12,835 bases of DNA from Prevotellaceae bacterium (GTDB lineage: Bacteria > Bacteroidota > Bacteroidia > Bacteroidales > UBA932). Numbering within the stretch: position 1 is the first letter of the stretch; each line of letters opens with the position of its first letter. The position numbers and the translations under genes are program-made. The notes under the pieces were generated by a model, which was not told where the DNA came from, did not search any database, and was given only the letters and a program-made list of their open reading frames with translations. Where the stretch lies: NCBI GenBank assembly GCA_031288855.1, contig JAITQQ010000154.1, forward strand, positions 1 to 12,835, given 5' to 3'. Positions 1 through 6,549 of this stretch are shown here, one piece after another.

Positions 1-168
1 GACCCGGTAGTGGGCCACATGGACACCGCCCAGTTGGAAAAAGCCATTGAGGTCGCCCGTCAACGCATGGAAGCGGCGGCCAAGAAATTGGAGTTTGCCG
101 AAGCCGCAGCCTTCCGTGATGAATTATACGCCTTGCAGCGGAAACAGCAGAAAGAAGTTAAGAGCTAA
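1..168 (+). CDS. uvrB: UvrABC system protein B, C-terminal fragment (partial at window edge)
   Basis: UvrB is the damage-verifying helicase-like subunit of nucleotide excision repair; it is loaded by UvrA and recruits the nuclease UvrC. Only the last 55 residues and the TAA stop are in the window. They read as the C-terminal UVR domain, the coiled helical hairpin that contacts UvrC: the fragment opens with DPVVGHMDTAQLEKAIE and continues with the acidic and basic hairpin ending in EAAAFRDELYALQ. That string matches the usual end of UvrB, and the short lysine-rich tail EVKS closes the protein. UvrC also carries a UVR motif, but internally; the stop right after the hairpin favours UvrB. The gene is convergent with the minus-strand toxin gene that follows. 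Downstream (176-202) there is only a weak inverted repeat without a T tract, so no clear terminator is visible. Confidence 0.88.
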   Translation, partial: DPVVGHMDTAQLEKAIEVARQRMEAAAKKLEFAEAAAFRDELYALQRKQQKEVKS

Positions 169-214
169 GAATTGTGACTGTTCTGTCTTGTCAAGGACAG
201 TCCGTTGGTAGAAA

Positions 215-266
215 CTTTCTCAAACCGTATCATCGCCCAGTTGTGGCGGGTGGTTTCAGAGATTTT
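215..266. repeat. 52-bp direct repeat, left copy (duplicate of prmA 3' end)
   Basis: These 52 bases are identical to 2070-2121, with mismatches immediately outside on both sides (214 versus 2069, 267 versus 2122). The right copy lies inside intact prmA and encodes residues 263-279 of PrmA on the minus strand. The left copy is an isolated fragment of that gene, now forming the 3' end of the toxin gene in a different frame. The two copies bracket the AbiE-like cassette exactly. Confidence 0.95.
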
Positions 267-1021
267 ATTTGAAAAGCATTACACAACAACCCGAAAACAT
301 CTTCCGGTTTTGCAGGTAAACCAATTGATCTGAAAAAGGCATCATCAGGTAGGGATTGAGCTATTTTTTGACAAAAATTGTACATGTCATTTTGTATATC
401 GTTTGAAAGCGTAAACTTATCTGCATCCGTCAGCATTGTTGCCAGACGGAAGATATCATTTTTATGTTTGCGGATATTCTTTTCGTCAATCGTTTCGCCC
501 TTGGCTTTTCTATCGCTCAAATCCACAAATGCTTTTGCTTTCAGCACAATCAAACTTTCGATATTGGCGAGCCTGATTCCGTCTTCCACAAAACTGTGCG
601 CTAAGGTAAAATGATAATAATCGTCATTCATTAAAATAGCCGATAAATTTGAAAGGTCATCAACAGGAATAGGCGTAAGCCGAGCGTCCTCCGCTATGTT
701 CAGTATATCGGGTTTTCGGGCGAATATTTCAATCTGTAAAGGAAAACCTGCTGTTTGGGGCTTTAAAAAACGGAAGTATTCATGTTTGCCGTTTCCGCGT
801 TGGCGCGTTTCATATTGTCCCATTTTAACAAAATCCCAAAAGCGTTTAGCAAAATCAGATGTAAGTGCTTCCACAATCAGGATAATGTCAATATCCTTCG
901 TGGCTCGTGGTTGTTGCCCTGCGTTTTCTTCCAGAATGTCGCACGCCGTTCCGCCGATAATGATGTAATTGCCCTCATATCCGGCAAAATATTCTTTAAA
1001 TTTTTCTATTCCTCTAACCAT
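230..1021 (-). CDS. AbiEii/AbiGii-type nucleotidyltransferase toxin
   Basis: This 263-residue protein is a probable toxin of a type IV-like AbiE toxin-antitoxin system. Proteins of this family are DNA-polymerase-beta-fold nucleotidyltransferases that halt growth, and some give abortive phage resistance. Visible motifs are the GG pair at 23-24 (IIIGGTACDIL), the catalytic TKDIDI at 41-46 with D43 and D45, a likely third carboxylate E98 in LQIEIFA, the lysine-rich LKAKAFVDLSDRK at 160-172, and RKHKNDIFRL at 184-193. The start overlaps the end of the upstream antitoxin gene by 16 bases, which implies translational coupling. The C-terminus is odd: residues 253-263 and the stop codon lie in the duplicated prmA fragment, read in a different frame from PrmA, so the natural C-terminus has probably been replaced. 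All catalytic motifs precede that point. The family call is firm; the target is unknown. Confidence 0.88.
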   Translation of the reverse strand: MVRGIEKFKEYFAGYEGNYIIIGGTACDILEENAGQQPRATKDIDIILIVEALTSDFAKRFWDFVKMGQYETRQRGNGKHEYFRFLKPQTAGFPLQIEIFARKPDILNIAEDARLTPIPVDDLSNLSAILMNDDYYHFTLAHSFVEDGIRLANIESLIVLKAKAFVDLSDRKAKGETIDEKNIRKHKNDIFRLATMLTDADKFTLSNDIQNDMYNFCQKIAQSLPDDAFFRSIGLPAKPEDVFGLLCNAFQIKSLKPPATTGR

Positions 1022-1971
1022 TGCATTTTGTTAATCATTTGTTCCAATTCAGTCTGTACTCGCTCGTCGCTATCGTTTTTAAGCAACAAAAATAATGATA
1101 ATCTATCTATAAATCCCTTGTTTGATAATTGATTTGGATTATATCGCCATATTTCAATCGTATTATCGCCTGCATATTTGTTTGTTTCAATAGTAAGATT
1201 TTTTACATTTTTTTTATTTATGGCATAGTAACGTTTAGGTTCGTCATTAAGCATTGAATAATGTGCCAAAGCATTGATATTGCTCGCAAGCGCTTGTCCA
1301 TCTTTCAGCCATTCATCGGTAAAAACAATTCGTTCAACCGGATTTTGAAAAAAGTTTTGCGCTTTCAACCACAATTCTTTTCCTTTTGCTGTAAATTGAA
1401 TTTGCTTTTCCTTGTTGCCAATAAGATTGCATAAACCCAATATTCCCAAATCCCTAACGGCACGGCTCATTGTCAGGTAAGTTTGATTTAATTTATCCGA
1501 TAATTGTTGTGTAGTAAGACCATTTAATTTTTCTTTTTGCAAATGATAGAGTAAGACGAGTTGAGCCACCGGCGTAAGCAATTCCGTCTTTAGTGGAATA
1601 GTTGCAGGCATTTTGCGCAAATCCATCATTAAGGAGGGAATAAATAATTGCTTGTTCGGAATAATAAAATTCACACCTTTTTGTATAAGGCGTTTAATGT
1701 TATACGAAACCACTTTATCAAATACAAACACAACCGGTAAGCCTAATTTTTGTCCGACAAACAACATTTGCTTATAGCGTTGGCCGGGAGTTATTGGATG
1801 GTCAGTATTCGCGATAAGCAGACAAATTCGCCGGCCATAGAGCGTTGTTACCTGAATTTTGTAAGCAGCGGTAATATACAATGGCAGTCGTTGAAACAAC
1901 TGTTTCCTCAATGGAATAATTGTTGTTTTTATTCCAAATGTATTATTTATGTATTTTATTAAATCGTTCAT
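1006..1971 (-). CDS. Winged-helix (MarR-like) transcriptional regulator, AbiEi-type antitoxin
   Basis: The 321-residue protein is the likely antitoxin and autorepressor of the nucleotidyltransferase encoded just downstream. Residues about 133-197 look like a winged helix: LTPVAQLVLLYHLQ, then a helix-turn-helix (LTTQQLSDKLNQTYLTMSRAVRDL) and a wing (IQFTAKGKELW). The N-terminal 120 residues are mixed alpha/beta without a motif I can name, and the C-terminal 120 residues may contact the toxin. AbiEi antitoxins of related systems repress their own promoter by binding inverted repeats; the upstream region here contains such repeats across the promoter, which fits. It is the first gene of the operon and overlaps the toxin start by 16 bases. 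The ATG at 1971 lies about 47 bases below the predicted transcription start. The protein may belong to the MarR-like partner group rather than to AbiEi proper. Confidence 0.75.
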   Translation of the reverse strand: MNDLIKYINNTFGIKTTIIPLRKQLFQRLPLYITAAYKIQVTTLYGRRICLLIANTDHPITPGQRYKQMLFVGQKLGLPVVFVFDKVVSYNIKRLIQKGVNFIIPNKQLFIPSLMMDLRKMPATIPLKTELLTPVAQLVLLYHLQKEKLNGLTTQQLSDKLNQTYLTMSRAVRDLGILGLCNLIGNKEKQIQFTAKGKELWLKAQNFFQNPVERIVFTDEWLKDGQALASNINALAHYSMLNDEPKRYYAINKKNVKNLTIETNKYAGDNTIEIWRYNPNQLSNKGFIDRLSLFLLLKNDSDERVQTELEQMINKMQWLEE

Positions 1972-1980
1972 TTATAATAT

Positions 1981-2039
1981 ATTATCATATTATTTGCTAA
2001 TTATCATTGATATTTGATAATGTGCAAATATATGATAAT
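1981..2039. promoter_or_regulatory. Nested palindromic operator of the toxin-antitoxin operon
   Basis: Four copies of one heptamer are arranged head to head: ATTATCA at 1981-1987 and 2000-2006, and TGATAAT at 2015-2021 and 2033-2039. Inner arms 1991-1997 and 2024-2030 (TATTTGC and GCAAATA) also pair. The whole forms a roughly 59-bp imperfect palindrome centred near 2010. It covers the -7 element and predicted start site of the antitoxin gene, so a dimeric winged-helix repressor bound here would block transcription. Binding by the encoded antitoxin is inferred. Confidence 0.7.
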
Positions 2040-2056
2040 AAAAGGAGATATGCAAA
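2025..2056 (-). promoter_or_regulatory. Bacteroidota-type promoter of the toxin-antitoxin operon
   Basis: On the minus strand a -33 TTTG (2056-2053) is followed after 20 bases by a perfect -7 element TATATTTG (2032-2025). Transcription would start near 2018, about 47 bases before the antitoxin ATG. The -7 element sits inside the palindromic operator. Confidence 0.7.
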
Positions 2057-2061
2057 TTTAC

Positions 2062-2907
2062 TTATTCCTCTTTCTCAAACCGTATCATCGCCCAGTTGTG
2101 GCGGGTGGTTTCAGAGATTTTTTTCAGGTGGTGTTGGCGGGCTTCGGCTTCAATGGCGGCGCTGTCGGAGGTGTAGATGCCGCTTACCATCAACGTGCCG
2201 CCGGGCTTCAGCCCAAGCGCGTAGGTGCGCAGGTCGCTCAGCAAAATATTGCGGTTGATGTTCGCCAGAATGAGGTTGTACTTGTCGCGTTGAATCAGGG
2301 AAGCGTCGCCCAACAGCGCCCTGATTTTATGCTGTACGCGGTTGAGCCGCGCGTTTTCGAGGGTGTTGTTTTTCGCCCATACGTCAATGTCGATGGCGTC
2401 CACAAATTTTTTGGCGCCGCATTTGGCCGCAAGTATCGCCAAAATCCCTGTGCCGCAACCCATGTCGAGCACTTGTAGCCCTTTCACCGGAAAATGGAGC
2501 AACGCTTCAACCATCAGGTACGTGGTGTCGTGATGCCCGGTGCCGAAAGCCATTTTGGGCGCTATCACAATAGTGTGCGCCGTTTTCGGTAGGTTTTTGT
2601 GAAACGGCGCTTTGACCGTACACTGCCCCGCAATGACTAACGGCTCAAAATTCGCTTCCCATACGGCGTTCCAGTTTTGGCCGGCAATAAATTGCGGGGT
2701 ATAATGTATGTCGGCTTGGCTGCTGTAAAGGTGAAACAGGAGTTTGACCGTCGCCTCTTGATATTGTGCGGCGGGAATGTAGGCGTGCAGCCCTGTTTCG
2801 GTTTCGGCAAAACTGTCATAACCCAAGTCGCCCAACTCTGCGGCTAAACATTCTGCAAGCGTGGCCGAGTAGGGCGCGAGGGTTATTTGCAGTTCAATAT
2901 AATCCAT
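2062..2907 (-). CDS. prmA: Ribosomal protein L11 methyltransferase
   Basis: PrmA is a cytoplasmic enzyme that trimethylates ribosomal protein L11 using S-adenosylmethionine. The 281-residue product has the usual two-part layout: an N-terminal substrate-recognition domain (about 1-60) and a class I methyltransferase domain. Recognisable motifs are MAFGTGHHDTT at 119-129, the cofactor loop VLDMGCGTGILAI at 146-158, the acidic IDID at 172-175, and the catalytic-region NINRNIL at 216-222. Length and motifs are normal, so the gene appears intact. The start lies 5 bases after the tpiA stop, so the two genes are almost certainly co-transcribed. Its last 52 coding bases but for the final eight are duplicated at 215-266, and the AbiE cassette begins directly at its stop. 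The final residues (EKEE) may therefore be native or cassette-derived. Confidence 0.93.
   Translation of the reverse strand: MDYIELQITLAPYSATLAECLAAELGDLGYDSFAETETGLHAYIPAAQYQEATVKLLFHLYSSQADIHYTPQFIAGQNWNAVWEANFEPLVIAGQCTVKAPFHKNLPKTAHTIVIAPKMAFGTGHHDTTYLMVEALLHFPVKGLQVLDMGCGTGILAILAAKCGAKKFVDAIDIDVWAKNNTLENARLNRVQHKIRALLGDASLIQRDKYNLILANINRNILLSDLRTYALGLKPGGTLMVSGIYTSDSAAIEAEARQHHLKKISETTRHNWAMIRFEKEE
2070..2121. repeat. 52-bp direct repeat, right copy (inside prmA)
   Basis: This is the in-frame copy of the repeat found at 215-266. It encodes PrmA residues 263-279 (KISETTRHNWAMIRFEK) on the minus strand. Only eight bases (last codons and stop) separate it from the intergenic operator region of the cassette. 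Confidence 0.95.
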
Positions 2908-2912
2908 GAGCG

Positions 2913-3665
2913 CTAAAACGCTTTGGCCACGCTGATGAAGTCGTCGGCTTTCAGTGAGGCGCCGCCAATCAGCCCGCCGTCAATGTCGGGTTGGCCGAAC
3001 AGTTCGGGCGCTGTGGCGGGGTTGCAACTTCCGCCGTAGAGAATAGGCGTTTGTTCGGCAGCTGTGCCGAATGTGCCGGTCAATACCTTGCGGATGTATG
3101 CATGCACTTCCTGCGCCTGCGCTGCGGTGGCTGTTTTTCCTGTACCAATAGCCCACACCGGCTCATACGCAAGAATAATTTTTTCGAAATCGGCGGCAGG
3201 AAGCGCACAAATCACCGATTGCAATTGCGTACTAACCACTTCAAATTGTTTCCCCGCTTCGCGTTCGTTCAATTTTTCGCCAATGCAGAAAATAGGCGTG
3301 AGGTTGTGCTTCAGCGCCAATTTTACTTTTTCGAGCAATATTTCGTTGGTTTCGCCGTAGTATTCGCGCCGTTCCGAATGTCCGATGATGCAATACTGCA
3401 CGTCGATAGAGGACAGCATGGCCGCCGACACTTCGCCGGTGTAAGCGCCCGACTCGTGATTGGCGCAGTTTTGCGCCGCAATGCCGATACCGGCTTTGCA
3501 CAGCGGCTCGGCAAAACAACACAGGTGCGTAAACGGCGGCGCTACAATGAGCGTGACGTCGTGATGCACAGCGCTTTTCTTTTCAATAATTCCCTGAATC
3601 AGTTTCTCACCTTCTTCATACGTGGTATTCATCTTCCAGTTTCCGGCTACAATCTTTTTTCTCAT
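2913..3665 (-). CDS. tpiA: Triose-phosphate isomerase
   Basis: TpiA interconverts dihydroxyacetone phosphate and glyceraldehyde 3-phosphate in glycolysis and gluconeogenesis, in the cytoplasm as a dimer. The 250-residue length is typical. Catalytic positions are all present: N9 and K11 in NWKMN, H96 in [10 protein letters not shown]168 in [13 protein letters not shown] (with the mobile loop 6 at 172-177), and the phosphate-binding GG at 211-212 and 233-234. I place the start at the ATG of [13 protein letters not shown] because this family begins almost immediately before the substrate-binding strand. An ATG three codons upstream (3674) is possible; the in-frame extension to 3992 runs back through the divergent permease gene and is not real. 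The gene is followed after 5 bases by prmA. A near-match -7 element (TATTTTCG, 3713-3706) is the best promoter candidate but is weak. Confidence 0.95.
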   Translation of the reverse strand: MRKKIVAGNWKMNTTYEEGEKLIQGIIEKKSAVHHDVTLIVAPPFTHLCCFAEPLCKAGIGIAAQNCANHESGAYTGEVSAAMLSSIDVQYCIIGHSERREYYGETNEILLEKVKLALKHNLTPIFCIGEKLNEREAGKQFEVVSTQLQSVICALPAADFEKIILAYEPVWAIGTGKTATAAQAQEVHAYIRKVLTGTFGTAAEQTPILYGGSCNPATAPELFGQPDIDGGLIGGASLKADDFISVAKAF

Positions 3666-3725
3666 ATTATTCATGCGTTTAGTGTTAATATTTGTTTTTA
3701 AAGCGCGAAAATAAATAAAAATTTT

Positions 3726-3733
3726 TAACTTTG
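3726..3733 (+). promoter_or_regulatory. Promoter -7 element for the ABC importer genes
   Basis: TAACTTTG is a perfect match to the Bacteroidota -7 consensus TAnnTTTG. It ends only 10 bases before the permease ATG at 3744, so the mRNA leader would be a few bases long or absent. No -33 TTTG at the usual distance was found. Confidence 0.55.
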
Positions 3734-3743
3734 CATCCTGTTT

Positions 3744-4772
3744 ATGGAAAAAAAAGCGATTAAATATACTTTTCTTTTTTTCTGTCTTGGAATAGTGTTG
3801 CTTCTGCTGTTTGCTGCCGATTTGTTCGCAGGCTCTGTCCTGCTGCCGGTAGCTGAAGTCTGGGCAGCATTGACCGGCGGCGCCGACGTGTCGGAAACCA
3901 CACAAGCCATTGTACTTAATTTTCGCGTACCCAAAGCGATAGTCGCTTTGTTGGCGGGTGTATCCTTGTCGGTCAGCGGGTTGCAGATGCAAACCATTTT
4001 CAAAAATCCGTTAGCCGACCCTTATGTGCTGGGCATCAGTTCCGGCTCGAGCCTTGGCGTGGCGTTTTTTGTGTTGGGGACATCTCTTTGGGGCGGAATT
4101 TCGAGCATCTGGATGCAGAATTTAGGTTTGGCGCTCGCCGGATGGGTGGGCGCGTTCGTGATGCTTGCCGTGATTATGGCGGCGTCCTTACGTTTGCGCG
4201 ATTCCATGTCGCTGTTGGTGCTTGGCATCATGGTGGGCGGTGTGGCGTCGGCGGTAGTGGGCGTCATGCAATATTTTAGCGAAGCGGCAGCGCTTAAAAT
4301 GTATGTACTGTGGACAATGGGAAGTTTCAGCGCCGTGCCTGCCGGACAACTTGGCATGATGATTCCGGCAATCGTATTGGGCTTGCTGCTGGCCTTTTTT
4401 ACCATGAAATGGCTCGACGCCCTGATGCTTGGCGATGAATATGCCCGCACCATGGGCCTGAACGTGCGGCGTGCCCGCACCGTACTTATCATCAGTTCGG
4501 GCTTTTTGGCGGGAACTGTTACGGCGTTTTGCGGCCCCATCGGTTTTATCGGCATTGCCGTGCCGCACTTGTCGCGCATGCTGTTCCAAACCGCTAACCA
4601 TCGCGTGCTCATGCCCGCTACGGTATTGTTGGGCGGCGTGATGATGCTGTTCAGTGATTTGGTGTCGCAGTTGCCGGGCGCCGACAGCGTACTACCTATT
4701 AATACCATCACCGCATTATTGGGAATACCTGTGATTGTATTTGTTATTTATCGTAATCAACGCGGCTATTAA
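3744..4772 (+). CDS. FecCD/BtuC-family ABC transporter permease
   Basis: This is a 342-residue inner-membrane permease of the type II importer family that takes up iron-siderophores, heme or cobalamin. An N-terminal hydrophobic helix (about 7-27) is followed by many further membrane segments, consistent with the family's ten. Family signatures are RVPK at 61-64, the conserved [14 protein letters not shown] at 88-101, the cytoplasmic coupling segment [13 protein letters not shown] at 227-239, [15 protein letters not shown] at 264-278, and [22 protein letters not shown] at the end. It is the first gene of a two-gene unit; its TAA overlaps the ATG of the ATPase by one base. No substrate-binding protein or outer-membrane receptor gene is adjacent (tpiA is divergent), so the substrate cannot be named; cobalamin or an iron chelate are the family options. 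Confidence 0.92.
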   Translation: MEKKAIKYTFLFFCLGIVLLLLFAADLFAGSVLLPVAEVWAALTGGADVSETTQAIVLNFRVPKAIVALLAGVSLSVSGLQMQTIFKNPLADPYVLGISSGSSLGVAFFVLGTSLWGGISSIWMQNLGLALAGWVGAFVMLAVIMAASLRLRDSMSLLVLGIMVGGVASAVVGVMQYFSEAAALKMYVLWTMGSFSAVPAGQLGMMIPAIVLGLLLAFFTMKWLDALMLGDEYARTMGLNVRRARTVLIISSGFLAGTVTAFCGPIGFIGIAVPHLSRMLFQTANHRVLMPATVLLGGVMMLFSDLVSQLPGADSVLPINTITALLGIPVIVFVIYRNQRGY

Positions 4773-5794
4773 TGAACGGAACCATACATATAAAACAACT
4801 TTCCGTAGGATACCCAAACCCTTCCAGCACGGCGAAAGGCATTATCCTGCCGCCCATCAACGCTTCGCTGTCGTCGGGTGAGTTGGTGGCGATTGTCGGG
4901 CGCAACGGAATAGGAAAAAGTACGTTCTTGCGAACGCTCGTGGGGCTGCAACCCGCCATCGACGGGCTGATTGAAATTAACGACAAACCGCTTTACGCGT
5001 ATAAGAGAGACGAACTGTCGCGTGTAGTGGGTTTCGTGTCCACGGATATCAGCCGGATTCCGCACCTGAAGGTGTTTGATTTGGTGTCGCTCGGCCGCTT
5101 TCCCTACACCGGATGGATGGGAAAGTTGAAAGTGAATGACAAAATGGTGATTTATGATGCGCTTGAAATGGTGGGGCTGCGCACAATGGCGTGGCGCAAC
5201 GTTGATACGTTGAGCGACGGCGAACGCCAACGCACGCTGATAGCCCGCGCGTTGGTGCAAAATACGCCGGTCATGATACTTGATGAGCCTACGGCCTATC
5301 TCGACGTCATCCACAAATATGAGGTGATGGACTTGCTGCGCCAGATTGCGCACAGGGAAGAGAAAATCGTGCTGTTTTCTACCCACGACCTGAACATCGC
5401 ACAGGATATGGTCGATAAAATATGGTTGGTAACCAAGTCGGAGTTGATAGAAGGCGCTCCGGAAGATATGGTGATGTCTTCCCTTTTTGAAAAATTAGTT
5501 ACGCGCACTTCCATCCGGTTTGACCGCATAGCGGGTGAATTTGAGATGGGAAAACGCCTGTTGAAAACCATGGCCGTGCACAGCAAACAAGATATTCGTT
5601 GGATACGCCATGCCTTGCAGCGCTTTGGGTACAGAACATTGCAAAATCCTACTACCACGCCCGACAATACGCCCGAATTATTATTTGAAATAAACCGCAA
5701 CGGCTTGCGCCTGTCTTATAATTACGGAATGGAGCGGCACACGTTCACTACGGTATATGCCTTGGGACAATACCTGCGCTCCTTAGAAAAATAA
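4772..5794 (+). CDS. ABC transporter ATP-binding protein (FecE/BtuD type) with C-terminal extension
   Basis: This cytoplasmic ATPase powers the permease encoded just upstream, with which it overlaps by one base. Motifs are Walker A GRNGIGKST at 43-51, signature LSDGE at 147-151 (usual form LSGGE), Walker B VMILDEP at 167-173, and the switch histidine H205 in FSTHD. Two departures are visible: the signature has D in place of the second G, and the Q-loop region (VGFVSTDISRIPHL, 86-99) has no glutamine. At 340 residues it exceeds the usual 255-265 of this family. The extra 80 or so residues (from about 260) contain IRWIRHALQRFGYRTL and LSYNYGMERHTFTTVYALGQYL and look like a small folded domain of unknown role. 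Such tails may be common in Bacteroidota homologues; that should be checked. It converges with the following gene, leaving only 5 bases between stops. Confidence 0.9.
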   Translation: MNGTIHIKQLSVGYPNPSSTAKGIILPPINASLSSGELVAIVGRNGIGKSTFLRTLVGLQPAIDGLIEINDKPLYAYKRDELSRVVGFVSTDISRIPHLKVFDLVSLGRFPYTGWMGKLKVNDKMVIYDALEMVGLRTMAWRNVDTLSDGERQRTLIARALVQNTPVMILDEPTAYLDVIHKYEVMDLLRQIAHREEKIVLFSTHDLNIAQDMVDKIWLVTKSELIEGAPEDMVMSSLFEKLVTRTSIRFDRIAGEFEMGKRLLKTMAVHSKQDIRWIRHALQRFGYRTLQNPTTTPDNTPELLFEINRNGLRLSYNYGMERHTFTTVYALGQYLRSLEK

Positions 5795-5799
5795 TTTTG

Positions 5800-6477
5800 T
5801 TATGAATGATTTTTTTGGGGATCGTGCTTGTCAATATCAGCCAATGGGATATTTTGCTCTTCAAAATACTTGTCTCTTACGCATAACGCGATAATACGCA
5901 AGTACGTCTGAATAATCACGCCTTCTTTATAAGCCTCTAGCTTTAACCGGTCTATTTCTTCTTCCGTTAAAAATTTCGCAGGATTTAGTAATGCTTCATC
6001 TATGCAGGCCTGTTGTATGTCGTATGGGTTTTTTGACGCCGTTTTTTCACCGATATAAGAAGATATGGAAGTCCATTTATCATTAATCATCTTGTCGATA
6101 CCCAACTCGCGAACACGCTCTAAACCTCTCTCTGTTATCATCATTGGACTCATCTCTCTTGTATAGGGTTGTATTATTGATTTATTATCCAGCCGTAAAA
6201 ATATATTCTTAATATCTTTAGCCATGGAATTGAGTTCAAGTATAAACTTGTCTGTTTTCAAGTCCAGATCACGGTGAAGATCCTTTTGTCTATTCAACTC
6301 TTCTTTCCGGTTATCGCAAGGCAGCGCCGATATTTTTACGTGCGCTTCCTCCGCTTTATCTTTCGCTTTGTTAGAGGTATTCCTAACCGACAGATAAAGC
6401 CAAACCAAGCCGCCACCCAGCAGTAACCAAATAGCTATCGGGTAATTTTTTAACAAAAAATCTAAAACCGGATTCAT
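5800..6477 (-). CDS. Membrane-anchored coiled-coil protein of unknown function
   Basis: I do not recognise this 225-residue protein. Residues 12-30 (YPIAIWLLLGGGLVWLYLS) form one clear membrane segment, with a short N-terminal stub probably outside and a positively charged KAKDK stretch following, so the bulk is likely cytoplasmic. Residues 36-98 are heptad-like and charged, suggesting a coiled coil, with an LPC motif at 52-54. After a linker, residues about 110-225 are a helical domain starting PMMITERGLERVRELG, which resembles one half of a small winged helix but without confidence. A cysteine at 199 lies in IIALCVRDKYFEE. It has its own -7 element 20 bases upstream, so it is probably a single-gene transcript, and its base composition is AT-richer than the neighbouring transporter genes, hinting at later acquisition. 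A role in a stress or phage-related membrane function is possible but unsupported. Confidence 0.75.
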   Translation of the reverse strand: MNPVLDFLLKNYPIAIWLLLGGGLVWLYLSVRNTSNKAKDKAEEAHVKISALPCDNRKEELNRQKDLHRDLDLKTDKFILELNSMAKDIKNIFLRLDNKSIIQPYTREMSPMMITERGLERVRELGIDKMINDKWTSISSYIGEKTASKNPYDIQQACIDEALLNPAKFLTEEEIDRLKLEAYKEGVIIQTYLRIIALCVRDKYFEEQNIPLADIDKHDPQKNHS

Positions 6478-6496
6478 AACTTTATCTTAGCTAGTA

Positions 6497-6504
6497 CAAA
6501 GATA
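6497..6504 (-). promoter_or_regulatory. Promoter -7 element for the unknown membrane protein gene
   Basis: On the minus strand this reads TATCTTTG, a perfect TAnnTTTG match, 20 bases before the ATG at 6477. No convincing -33 TTTG is present. It places the gene on its own transcript rather than downstream of the arginine decarboxylase. Confidence 0.55.
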
Positions 6505-6549
6505 AGCAAAATTTTCTACAACAGTACACTTTTTTCTATATAATACAAT

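Larger units (their letters stand above)
215..2069 (-). mobile_element. Putative inserted AbiE toxin-antitoxin cassette bounded by the prmA-derived repeat
   Basis: The 1,855 bases from the left repeat to the right repeat (right copy excluded) hold only the toxin and antitoxin genes plus their operator. The DNA is visibly richer in A and T than the flanking uvrB, prmA and tpiA genes, which suggests horizontal origin. A duplicated end of the neighbouring housekeeping gene at the two borders is what integration next to a gene's 3' end, or a recombination-driven duplication, leaves behind. No integrase, transposase or terminal inverted repeat is present, so the mechanism is unknown and the element call is inference. 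Confidence 0.5.

Noticed and set aside
176..202. Inverted repeat GACTGT...ACAGTC after uvrB as a terminator
   Set aside because: The stem is only 6 bp, the inner pairing would need a one-base loop, and no T tract follows.
2014..2478. Plus-strand open frame of 154 codons with a purine-rich AAAGGAGATATG in the region
   Set aside because: It is antisense to the end of prmA, is rich in residues typical of shadow frames, and the purine run falls inside the intergenic operator region of the minus-strand cassette; no family resemblance.
3666..3992. N-terminal extension of triose-phosphate isomerase by about 109 residues
   Set aside because: It runs antisense through the divergent permease gene and its promoter; TpiA homologues start at the [13 protein letters not shown] position.
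4022..4711. Minus-strand frame of 229 codons
   Set aside because: Antisense shadow of the FecCD-type permease; its proline, serine and threonine-rich composition is an artefact of the opposite strand.
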